This document shows, piece after piece, positions 9,831 through 16,711 of a stretch of 63,538 nt of DNA. Position numbers and translations under genes: made by a program. Source of the stretch: Draconibacterium sp. (GTDB lineage: Bacteria > Bacteroidota > Bacteroidia > Bacteroidales > Prolixibacteraceae); NCBI GenBank assembly GCA_016705335.1, contig JADIYN010000038.1, forward strand, positions 1-63,538, read 5' to 3'. The number at the start of each line of letters is the position of its first letter. The first letter of the stretch is position 1. Under the pieces are notes generated by a model, which was not told where the DNA came from, ran no database searches, and saw only the letters and a program-made list of their open reading frames with translations.

Positions 9831-11005
9831 GGATTCCTATAAACCAGGTTCTGCTTAATAAATACGAAGCAACTTCAAAACCGGTTTTCCTTAAAATAAA
9901 TAAAATCATAAAAAACTTATTTTATTGGATTGTACCACTTGTTTTTTTAGGAATATTCTATACAAAGTGGGACAATATCGGGATGTTGATTTTTGTGGGT
10001 GTAATCTGGTATTTATTGCTTGTAATTAACAGTTCAGGCGAATACGTTCACAATAAAAGTTTGAATATTGCCCGAATCGAAGGTCGTTTCAGTGGTTTAC
10101 GCCGCGCATATTTTAATATGGTGCGTCAAATACCTGTTATCGGAAAACGCAAAAAACCTTTCCGTGCGTTGAATGGTGTTTCGCTGGAAATTAACACGGG
10201 TATGTTTGGTTTGCTTGGCCCAAACGGAGCAGGAAAATCAACAATGATGCGTATTATTTGCGGGATACTTGAACAGAGTTACGGCAAAATCTGGATTAAC
10301 GGAATGGATACCCAAAAATACCGTGAAGAGTTGCAGGGATTGATTGGTTATCTGCCTCAGGCATTTGGTACATACGAAAATATGTCGGCATGGGAATTCC
10401 TCGATTATCAGGCAATTCTGAAAGGTATAAAAGACACCAAAACCCGCGATGAACGAATTGATTATGTATTAAAAAGTGTTCACATGTTTGAGCGCCGTAA
10501 CGATAAAATCGGGGCTTTTTCGGGTGGTATGAAACAACGTATCGGTATTGCGCAAATTCTTTTAAACCTGCCGCGAATATTGGTGGTTGACGAACCTACT
10601 GCCGGTCTTGACCCACGCGAACGCATACGTTTCCGAAACCTGTTGGTTGAATTGAGCCGCGAACGGATTGTGATTTTCTCGACACACATTATCGAAGATA
10701 TTTCGAGTTCGTGTAACCAGGTTGCAGTTATCAACCGTGGCGATTTGAAATATTTCGGTACGCCGGGTGATATGGTAAGCATGGGTGAAGGTTTTGTATG
10801 GCAGTTTACTATTCCAGCCAAAGATTTTGACAGCATTGCCGATAAAAAGTTGATTGTGCACCACATGCGTGATGGCGAGAACATTAGGGTACGTTGCCTC
10901 TCAATGGACAAACCACAGGATAATGCTGTTAACGTATCACCGCACCTCGAAGATGCATATTTGTGCCTGTTAAAAGATTTCAAAAAACAAAAACCAAATG
11001 AGTAA
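9788..11005 (+). CDS. ABC transporter ATP-binding domain fused to the preceding RND pump
   Basis: This frame overlaps the end of the RND frame and has no natural start of its own. Its first 100 residues are membrane sequence (two helices, FYWIVPLVFLGIFY and MLIFVGVIWYLLLVI) that continue the RND extension. A complete ABC ATPase follows: Walker A GPNGAGKST near 10217, Q-loop LPQAFG, signature FSGGMKQR, Walker B ILVVDEPTAGLD and switch histidine in FSTHIIED. In the joined protein these fall near residues 1315, 1362, 1415, 1435 and 1471. The domain resembles ATPases paired with ABC-2 exporters. It overlaps the next gene, an ABC-2-like membrane protein, by 8 bp, which suggests co-translation. A separate ATPase starting at the internal ATG near 10118 is possible but less likely. 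Confidence 0.85.
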   Translation: MDTFTPGILLLFALRIPINQVLLNKYEATSKPVFLKINKIIKNLFYWIVPLVFLGIFYTKWDNIGMLIFVGVIWYLLLVINSSGEYVHNKSLNIARIEGRFSGLRRAYFNMVRQIPVIGKRKKPFRALNGVSLEINTGMFGLLGPNGAGKSTMMRIICGILEQSYGKIWINGMDTQKYREELQGLIGYLPQAFGTYENMSAWEFLDYQAILKGIKDTKTRDERIDYVLKSVHMFERRNDKIGAFSGGMKQRIGIAQILLNLPRILVVDEPTAGLDPRERIRFRNLLVELSRERIVIFSTHIIEDISSSCNQVAVINRGDLKYFGTPGDMVSMGEGFVWQFTIPAKDFDSIADKKLIVHHMRDGENIRVRCLSMDKPQDNAVNVSPHLEDAYLCLLKDFKKQKPNE

Positions 11006-11716
11006 AACAGCCAACATAAAAAACCAATTGATTATTTTAATCCGGATGATCCGGTATAACCTCAAAATTATTTTTGCCAACCGGTTTATTTGGTTTTTGG
11101 TTTCAGCATTTGCATTTTTTGCATTTTTTGCCATTCAATCGGTATTGGAAGGCAATAATATCGACGACGGAACAATTTATAACCTCCTTATTTTTCCGGG
11201 AATCCTGCTCATTTTTTACCCATCCGCTTTTGGTATCCAAAATGATGACGATTCGCGAATGCTCGAAATTTTGTTCGGCATACCAAATTACCGTTACAAA
11301 GTATGGCTGGTGCGTTTAATAATGATTTATGTTCTCATCTTCATCATCATCATGTTTTTTGCCGGGGTTGCATCGGTTGTGTTATATAAAGTGAACATAA
11401 TCGAAATGTCGTACCAGTTAATGTACCCAATTGTTTTTATGGGCTCAATGGCATTTATGTTTTCAACGGTTGTAAAAAATGGCAACGGAACTGCGGTGGT
11501 AATGGTGTTGATCGGGGTAGCTTTAATAATTCTTTCTGAAAATCTGGAGCGTACCCAGTGGAATGTTTTCTGAACCCCTTTGAAATCCCAAGTAATATGA
11601 ATCAGGTAATCTTGCAAAGTATCATCTCCAAAAACCGCATTTTCCTTGGTGTTGCAATGGTTGTATTTATACTTTACGGGCTTTTCAACATGCAGAAACG
11701 GGAGAAGTTTGTATAA
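10998..11716 (+). CDS. ABC-2 type membrane protein, frameshifted near its end
   Basis: Hydrophobic protein with about six membrane helices (FIWFLVSAFAFFAFFAIQSV, LLIFPGILLIFY, LIMIYVLIFIIIMFFAGVAS, MYPIVFMGSMAFMF, AVVMVLIGVALIIL). The N-terminal helix, the following IYNLLIFPG loop and the position next to an ABC ATPase fit an ABC-2 permease. The frame meets TGA at 11571, but restoring one C in TTTTCTG gives LNPFEIPSNMNQVILQSIISKNRIF and a last helix ending at 11716, about 239 aa in total. It overlaps the ATPase frame by 8 bp and is followed at once by a terminator, so it is the last gene of the efflux operon. It probably forms the membrane partner of the fused ATPase. Confidence 0.75.
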
Positions 11717-11719
11717 AAT

Positions 11720-11751
11720 AATAAAGGCCGAACTAACATTCGGCCTTTATT
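11720..11751 (+). terminator. Rho-independent terminator of the efflux operon
   Basis: A perfect 13-bp inverted repeat (AATAAAGGCCGAA / TTCGGCCTTTATT, 11720-11732 and 11739-11751) with a 6-base loop starts 4 bp after the inferred stop of the permease gene. The A/T-rich flanks on both sides would let it work in either direction, which suits the convergent minus-strand gene that ends at 11825. Confidence 0.85.
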
Positions 11752-11824
11752 ATAGAATTTCAGTAATATCGGTTTTCAAAATGGAAACTGTATTTATTTT
11801 TTCTTTTAAATATTGATACATGAA

Positions 11825-12649
11825 CTAGCACCCATCACCAGGAACGCCAAGGGCAAACTCAAAATTCTGGCTTACTTTTTCTCCTTTTGAATTTTCAGCA
11901 GGATTCCATTTCGGCATATCCCGGATCAGTTCAAACATCAGTTTGTCGATTTGTGAATATCCTGATGTTTTTTTCAGGTCGATATCTGAAATCTCCCCTT
12001 TTTCGGTAACGGTAAATTGAATATAGGCTGTTTCAAGCTGACCGGTGTTTATTGCTGCGATTTCTCTTGTACTTTTTTCTCCAAAATAGCGAATCAATTC
12101 ATCATAACCACCGTTGTATTCCGCTTCCTTTTCAGGGATAACTGTCATGATATAGTTTATATGCTTATCATCATAATGCCCTGTTTGGTAGTTTTTTACT
12201 TTGTAGTTTACCAATACATTGATATTGTCTGCAATATCTGCCGAATGAAGAATTCTTTTTTGTTCTTTATTCAGAACCTTATTTGAACCACTTGCTTTTT
12301 CAATCTTACCATTTATTTCTGCTGAAATTTCAACCGATTCATAAAGGTCTATCCAATTATCAGGGTAGTGGTCAAAAATATCGTTAAGCGCTATTGCACT
12401 GTTTAATTTTTGTTTTGTTACCGGGCGCTCATTTTTTCCCCTCACGCGAAAGTTGATATCGATATTTGGCGCGTAAATCTTAATTAAATCAAGCGATTTA
12501 CCGGGTAATGAAGCCCCCATTTCGGTGCCGGTTGTATTTCCTGATGCCGGTTTTTTTATGTCACCCTCATCAACTCTTATCGCAAATACGAAAGCTGTTA
12601 ATCCAACTATCGCAATTCCTAATCCTACCACAAAAACAATTCTTTTCAT
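11825..12649 (-). CDS. Membrane-anchored protein with TonB-C-like C-terminal domain
   Basis: 274 aa when started at the ATG at 12649 (MKRIVFVVGLGIAIVGLTAFVFAI), which puts a single N-terminal helix at residues 4-23. An ATG 45 bp further upstream is open but would add a polar leader before the helix. The middle is polar. The last 80 residues (AYIQFTVTEKGEISDIDL..., MPKWNPAENSKGEKV, FEFALG) match the TonB C-terminal/energy-transducer-like fold found in many Bacteroidota proteins that take part neither in peptide hormone nor iron uptake in any known way. No proline-rich TonB spacer or ExbB/ExbD genes are visible, so energy transduction is doubtful. It lies just downstream of the membrane regulator on the same strand; direct repeats in the gap suggest regulation by it. 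Confidence 0.7.
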   Translation of the reverse strand: MKRIVFVVGLGIAIVGLTAFVFAIRVDEGDIKKPASGNTTGTEMGASLPGKSLDLIKIYAPNIDINFRVRGKNERPVTKQKLNSAIALNDIFDHYPDNWIDLYESVEISAEINGKIEKASGSNKVLNKEQKRILHSADIADNINVLVNYKVKNYQTGHYDDKHINYIMTVIPEKEAEYNGGYDELIRYFGEKSTREIAAINTGQLETAYIQFTVTEKGEISDIDLKKTSGYSQIDKLMFELIRDMPKWNPAENSKGEKVSQNFEFALGVPGDGC

Positions 12650-12715
12650 TTTTCTAATTTTTAATTGATTTCGGAATAAAATTAATACAGACAAGAAACT
12701 CTTTTATGCAACAGA

Positions 12716-12744
12716 ATGTAAAATGATGTAAAACGGAATGTAAA
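12716..12744 (-). promoter_or_regulatory. Three phased ATGTAAA repeats, candidate operator
   Basis: The gap between the regulator stop (12779) and the TonB-C-like start (12649) holds ATGTAAA at 12716-12722, 12726-12732 and 12738-12744, spaced 10 and 12 bp, about one helical turn. OmpR-type winged-helix proteins bind direct repeats of this layout. One further copy (as TTTACAT, 13740-13746) lies upstream of the regulator itself. Binding is inferred. Confidence 0.45.
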
Positions 12745-12778
12745 TTTTTAGTTTCGTTTTTAATTGGTTGATAACGAG

Positions 12779-13690
12779 TCAGGCATTCATAACCAGTTTG
12801 TAACCAATTCCGCGGATATTTACGATTTTGAGGTTGGCATCAGCTTCTAATTTTTTACGCAGTTTCGAAATATAAACGTCGAGCGTTCTGCCAACGTAAT
12901 CGCCGTCATCACCCCACACTTCCTTTAGAATAATTGTCCGGTCGATGGTTGAATTAACCTTGTTGTACAGAAGATAGAGTAATTCGGCTTCTTTCCCGGT
13001 TAGTTCTGTTTTATCGTTTTCATGCAGAAGTTCCATATTGCGTTTATCGAATTGATATTCACCGAGCAAAATGATATTAGATTGAATTTCCATTTCCGGC
13101 TTTCTGAATCGGAAAAAAGCAAATAATCCCGATAATAATACTAGAGAAAGTATAAGGAGTGCAATCATTAAATAATTGGGTTGTTTTGGGGTCGATAAAA
13201 CTACCTGAGAAGAATTTGCATAATCATAATTCGATGCAATAACAGGAGATACGAGCTCTAAAATGGTAAAAAAAATAGTGTAACAAGCTTTCGGTTGAAT
13301 TCTCCCCGTGCATGGAACGATGCTCTTATGAACCGAATTTCCTTTTTCGTAACTGTAAACCACCTGACCTGTGTAACAATCCTTTACTTCAACAAGGTAA
13401 CGTTCGGCAATTTCAGTTTCATTTACCACATTGTCGATTGTTGCAACCAGTTGTTCGGGCTCAAATTGGAAATTACTGCCAAACTGGATTTTATATTGAT
13501 TTGCGTCTTGTTCAACAGGTAAAACAAGCGAAGTACTATCTTTTGAATGTAGCAGAATTTTGTGGCCAATCATTCGCAACGACAATTCAATATGTGCTTT
13601 GGTGTTGTAGCTTTGGGCAACAGTGTTTGAACCCAATGCAACAACACAAACGAATACCAATACCAGATTATGAAAATACCTTTTTACCAT
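12779..13690 (-). CDS. Membrane-bound winged-helix transcriptional regulator
   Basis: 303 aa with a signal peptide (1-26, ending NTVAQS), an extracytoplasmic domain (about 27-171), one transmembrane helix (172-193, NYLMIALLILSLVLLSGLF) and a cytoplasmic OmpR-type winged helix at 205-303 (ELTGKEAELLYLLYNKVNSTIDR, VWGDDGDYVGRTLDVYISKLRKKLE, IVNIRGIGYKLV). There is no receiver or kinase domain, so it reads as a one-component membrane sensor like ToxR but with the DNA-binding domain at the C-terminus. Two cysteines in the outer domain (KDCYTGQ, VPCTG, plus KACYT near the membrane) could sense redox state or form a disulfide. The likely target is the TonB-C-like gene downstream. Confidence 0.85.
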   Translation of the reverse strand: MVKRYFHNLVLVFVCVVALGSNTVAQSYNTKAHIELSLRMIGHKILLHSKDSTSLVLPVEQDANQYKIQFGSNFQFEPEQLVATIDNVVNETEIAERYLVEVKDCYTGQVVYSYEKGNSVHKSIVPCTGRIQPKACYTIFFTILELVSPVIASNYDYANSSQVVLSTPKQPNYLMIALLILSLVLLSGLFAFFRFRKPEMEIQSNIILLGEYQFDKRNMELLHENDKTELTGKEAELLYLLYNKVNSTIDRTIILKEVWGDDGDYVGRTLDVYISKLRKKLEADANLKIVNIRGIGYKLVMNA

Positions 13691-13827
13691 TCAGCAAATC
13701 TATTTCATTATAAAACCAATCAAACCCGTTTTCGTTCATTTTACATTAATTTAAAGTCAACAGCTTTCTTAAAGCCAGGTTGACATTTTGAAACTCAGGC
13801 GTGATAATTAATGTTCCGTAAATCTTT

Positions 13828-13835
13828 TAACTTTG
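13828..13835 (+). promoter_or_regulatory. Bacteroidota -7 box (TAACTTTG) for the U32 gene
   Basis: TAACTTTG matches the TAnnTTTG -7 element of Bacteroidota promoters and lies 21 bp before the ATG at 13857, as expected for a short leader. No clear -33 TTTG is seen. Confidence 0.5.
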
Positions 13836-13856
13836 CCCCCTGAAATTTTCAAAAGT

Positions 13857-14923
13857 ATGGAACGAAGAGTTGTTGAAATTATGGCGCCGGTGGGTTCGTA
13901 CGAATCGTTGATGGCGGCTATTCAGGGCGGTGCAGGTTCGGTTTATTTTGGTGTTGAACACCTGAATATGCGCTCACGTTCATCCAATAATTTCACGCTC
14001 GACGATTTGCGAAAGATCGTTGAAATCGCCTCAAAGAACAACGTAAAAACCTATCTATGTTTGCCGATGTTGTCGTACTAGCCCGCGAAATGAATCTGGG
14101 ACGTGTAACCGAAATCAGCAACCAGATAAAACGCGACAATGTAAAAGGTCCTTCGGGCGAATTAGTGCAACTTGAAATGTTCGTACACGGTGCGTTGTGC
14201 ATGGCCACCAGCGGAAAATGTTACTTGAGTCTGCACGAAATGAATTCCTCTGCCAACCGTGGCGCTTGCCTGCAAACCTGTCGCCGCGCCTACACCGTTA
14301 CCGACAAAGAAACCGGCGCCGAACTCGATATTGAGAACGAATATATAATGTCGCCAAAGGATTTGAAAACCATTCATTTTTTGAATAAAATTCTCGATGC
14401 AGGGGTTTCTGTTTTAAAAATCGAAGGGCGTGCCCGTTCAGCCGAATATGTAAAAACCACGGTGCAATGTTACAGCGAAGCTGTTGATGCTTATTTTGAT
14501 GACGAGTTTACCGATGAAAAAGTGGAAGATTGGAACAACCGGCTGGCATCTGTTTTCAACCGCGGTTTCTGGGATGGTTATTATCTAGGACAACGCCTGG
14601 GGGAGTGGAGCAAAAATTACGGCTCGCTGGCAACAAAACGCAAATTGTATATCGGAAAATGTACCAACTATTTCACAAAAATCGGGGTTGCCGAATTTAA
14701 ACTCGAAACAAACAACCTGAAAGTTGGCGACGAAATTATCATTTCAGGAACAACAACCGGCGTGGTACAGACCATTGTAACCGAAATCCGTGTTAATCTC
14801 GAACCGGTTGAAGAAGCCAAAAAAGGTGAGCATATTTCAATAAAAACTGAAACAATAATCCGCCGTTCGGATAAATTATACAAATTGGTTGATGCCAAAG
14901 AGGTAAAACAGCGGGGAGTTTAA
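13857..14923 (+). pseudogene. Peptidase U32 family protein with internal deletion and frameshift
   Basis: Member of the U32 (TrhP/RlhA/UbiU-like) family, whose studied members handle tRNA or rRNA hydroxylation or ubiquinone synthesis. The N-terminus (MERRVVEIMAPVGSYESLMAAIQGGAGSVYFG, from 13857) and the C-terminal two thirds (FADVVVLAREMNLGRV onwards, to 14923) are well preserved, including the cysteine-rich centre GALCMATSGKCYLS...NRGACLQTC that holds an Fe-S cluster in relatives. Between KTYL near 14058 and MFADVVV the usual 80-90 residues of the barrel are missing and the frame changes. This is not a homopolymer error but a deletion or a misjoined assembly. As written the protein would not be functional. 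Confidence 0.8.
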
Positions 14924-14924
14924 C

Positions 14925-14990
14925 TCCGGGAGGCGGACTTTCCAAGTCCGCCATCTTAAAAAACCGGACTTGGAAAGTCCGGGTCCCGGA
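14925..14990. repeat. Long perfect hairpin after the U32 gene
   Basis: Arms CGGACTTTCCAAGTCCG (14934-14950) and CGGACTTGGAAAGTCCG (14965-14981) are exact reverse complements. Each arm is itself nearly palindromic, and they are extended by TCCGGGA/TCCCGGA at 14925-14931 and 14984-14990. The 14-base loop is A-rich. It starts at the stop codon of the U32 gene, so it may end transcription or protect the transcript, though there is no U run. It resembles a dispersed palindromic repeat. Confidence 0.6.
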
Positions 14991-15012
14991 TACTTCATTC
15001 AAAATAAAATCC

Positions 15013-15027
15013 TACATTTGCAAATGT
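15013..15027 (+). promoter_or_regulatory. Promoter -7 box overlapping a palindromic operator, GntR gene
   Basis: TACATTTG (15013-15020) fits the TAnnTTTG -7 box, 26 bp before the gntR start. The same bases form part of the perfect 14-bp palindrome ACATTTGCAAATGT (15014-15027). A second ACATTTG half-site follows at 15032-15038. A palindrome lying on the promoter right in front of a GntR gene is the layout expected for autorepression. Confidence 0.55.
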
Positions 15028-15045
15028 CTGAACATTTGAACAAAT

Positions 15046-15774
15046 ATGAATATTTCGATAAACCACAAAAGCAAACTTCCACTTCATTTTCAGGTTGAAG
15101 AGTTGTTGCGCGAGTTAATTGAGCAGCCCAATTATAAAAAAGGTGAGTTTCTTCCTGGAGAAGTTGAACTATCCAAACTATTGGGCGTCAGTCGAAATAC
15201 AATCAGGCAGGCAACAAATAAACTTGAATACGAAGGTTTAATTCTTCGCAAAAAAGGCTACGGAACCAAGGTCGCCGAAAAATCATTTACTACTCAATTA
15301 GACAGCTGGCATTCGTTTACACAGGAAATGAATCAAAGTGGAATTACATTTTCAAACTTTCTGATTAAAGCTGAATGGGTTGAATGTGACGCAAAAATTG
15401 CCACGTTTTTTAATATTCCCGAACTCACAAAAGTGGTGAAACTTTCAAGGTTGCGCGGTGATGAAAACGGCCCTTTTGTCTATTTTGAAAGCTATTTTCA
15501 CCCACGAATTGGGATTACACCCGAAGCCGATTTTCAACTTCCGCTTTATGAATTGCTTGAAAAACAGTACAACACACATGCAACAGTTTCAAGGGAAAGA
15601 ATAAAAGCGCGGCTTGCCACAAAAATCACAGCAAATCGTTTGAAAATAAAAACAGGTGAACCGATAATGATTCGCGAACGCTTTGTTTCCGGGACAGGCG
15701 ACAAACCCATTGAATACAATATCGGATTTTATATTGCTGAAAAATTTACATATTCAATAGAAATCAGAAGATAA
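15046..15774 (+). CDS. GntR family transcriptional regulator with UTRA domain
   Basis: 242 aa, HutC-subfamily GntR regulator. The winged helix-turn-helix covers about residues 8-78 (PLHFQVEELLRELI, LPGEVELSKLLGVSRNTIRQATNKLEYEGLILRKKGYGT, with the GntR-typical SRNTIRQA recognition helix). The UTRA ligand domain covers about 90-240 (VVKLSRLRGDENGPFVYFES, ERFVSGTGDKPIEYNIGFY). UTRA domains usually bind a sugar phosphate or small metabolite. It is followed after 1 bp by a ROK kinase and then a glycoside-hydrolase series, so the ligand is plausibly a sugar or sugar phosphate made by that locus (inference). The probable operator is the palindrome at 15014-15027. Confidence 0.92.
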   Translation: MNISINHKSKLPLHFQVEELLRELIEQPNYKKGEFLPGEVELSKLLGVSRNTIRQATNKLEYEGLILRKKGYGTKVAEKSFTTQLDSWHSFTQEMNQSGITFSNFLIKAEWVECDAKIATFFNIPELTKVVKLSRLRGDENGPFVYFESYFHPRIGITPEADFQLPLYELLEKQYNTHATVSRERIKARLATKITANRLKIKTGEPIMIRERFVSGTGDKPIEYNIGFYIAEKFTYSIEIRR

Positions 15775-15775
15775 T

Positions 15776-16711
15776 ATGCAAAAACTATCTGTGGGAATCG
15801 ATATTGGCGGCAGCCATATTACCTGCCAGCTTTTCGACATTGAGGCAAACCATTTGCTGGAGAGTTCAAAAGTACGGGTTGAAGTTGACGGAAACGGGTC
15901 AAAAGATTCGATAATCGGAAGTTGGGTAAATGCCATCAGGCAAACTGCTTCAAAAGTGAATATAAAAGAATTGAAAGGAATTGGTTTTGCCATGCCCGGC
16001 CCGTTTGATTACCTGAACGGTGTTGCCTGGTTCGATAAAAATGTGGACAAATTCCATCACCTGACAGGAGTTGATGTTAAAACAGAATTATTTCAAAAAC
16101 TTGATTTACCTGCCAGTTTCCCAATACGTTTTTTAAACGATGCTGCAAGTTTTGCGGTTGGTGCTGCAAATGTTGAACCTGCCTCAAAATTCAAAAGAAT
16201 AATCGCACTGACTTTGGGAACCGGATTTGGAACTACTTTCATAAAAAACGGTTTGCCGGTTGCCGGGGAAGAAGGAATTCCCGAAGACGGGTTTCTCTAT
16301 CACATTCCGTTTCAGAAATCAATTGCCGATGAATATTTTTCTACCCGCTGGTTTTTGAATGAATATAAAAATCAAACTAAAAAGGAAATTTCAGGCGTAA
16401 AAAAACTGGCAGAACTGGCTGCAAAAGACGAAACAGCAATAGAAATATTTACGTTATTCGGGAAAAACCTGGGTAGTTTTCTGATTCCGTGGATTCAAAA
16501 ATTTAAAGCGGAATGTATCGTATTGGGCGGAAATATTTCAAATAGTTTCCCGCTTTTTAAGTCTGCATTGTTGAGTGAATTTACAACTTTGGATTTCCAA
16601 CCCGAAATAGTAATTTCTGAACTTGACGAAAATGCTGCGTTAATTGGAAGTGCACGTTTGTGCGATGATGCGTTTTATCAAAGATTAGTTGAAACAAAAA
16701 TTATAAAATAA
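15776..16711 (+). CDS. ROK family sugar kinase
   Basis: 311 aa, ASKHA-fold kinase of the ROK group, expected to phosphorylate a hexose in the cytoplasm. The phosphate-1 motif is DIGGSH (residues 9-14), the catalytic Asp is in FLNDAASFAVGAA and the phosphate-2/adenosine region is LTLGTGFGTTFI and VLGGNISNS. The zinc-binding CxCGxxGC cluster normally following the GExGH motif is absent; the region reads AGEEGIPEDGFLYHIPF instead. It is therefore a zinc-less ROK protein and substrate cannot be read off. Its stop codon overlaps the GH92 start by one base. Given the mannosidases around it, mannose is a reasonable guess. Confidence 0.88.
   Translation: MQKLSVGIDIGGSHITCQLFDIEANHLLESSKVRVEVDGNGSKDSIIGSWVNAIRQTASKVNIKELKGIGFAMPGPFDYLNGVAWFDKNVDKFHHLTGVDVKTELFQKLDLPASFPIRFLNDAASFAVGAANVEPASKFKRIIALTLGTGFGTTFIKNGLPVAGEEGIPEDGFLYHIPFQKSIADEYFSTRWFLNEYKNQTKKEISGVKKLAELAAKDETAIEIFTLFGKNLGSFLIPWIQKFKAECIVLGGNISNSFPLFKSALLSEFTTLDFQPEIVISELDENAALIGSARLCDDAFYQRLVETKIIK

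Noticed and set aside
9788..10117. A separate ABC ATPase gene starting inside the RND gene at 9788
   Set aside because: The first codons repeat the RND frame in another register (homopolymer slip), the region is membrane sequence continuing the RND extension, and no leader precedes the codon.
10480..10983. A 167-residue open frame on the minus strand opposite the ABC ATPase
   Set aside because: It is a mirror of a strongly conserved ATPase coding strand, has no family features and no start region of its own.
11825..12649. A true TonB energy transducer
   Set aside because: No proline-rich spacer, no ExbB/ExbD neighbours and no TonB-dependent receptor nearby; only the C-terminal fold is similar.
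13695..13702. A -7 box (TAGATTTG on the minus strand) for the membrane regulator
   Set aside because: It ends only 5 bp before the ATG, so transcription would start inside the gene; probably chance.
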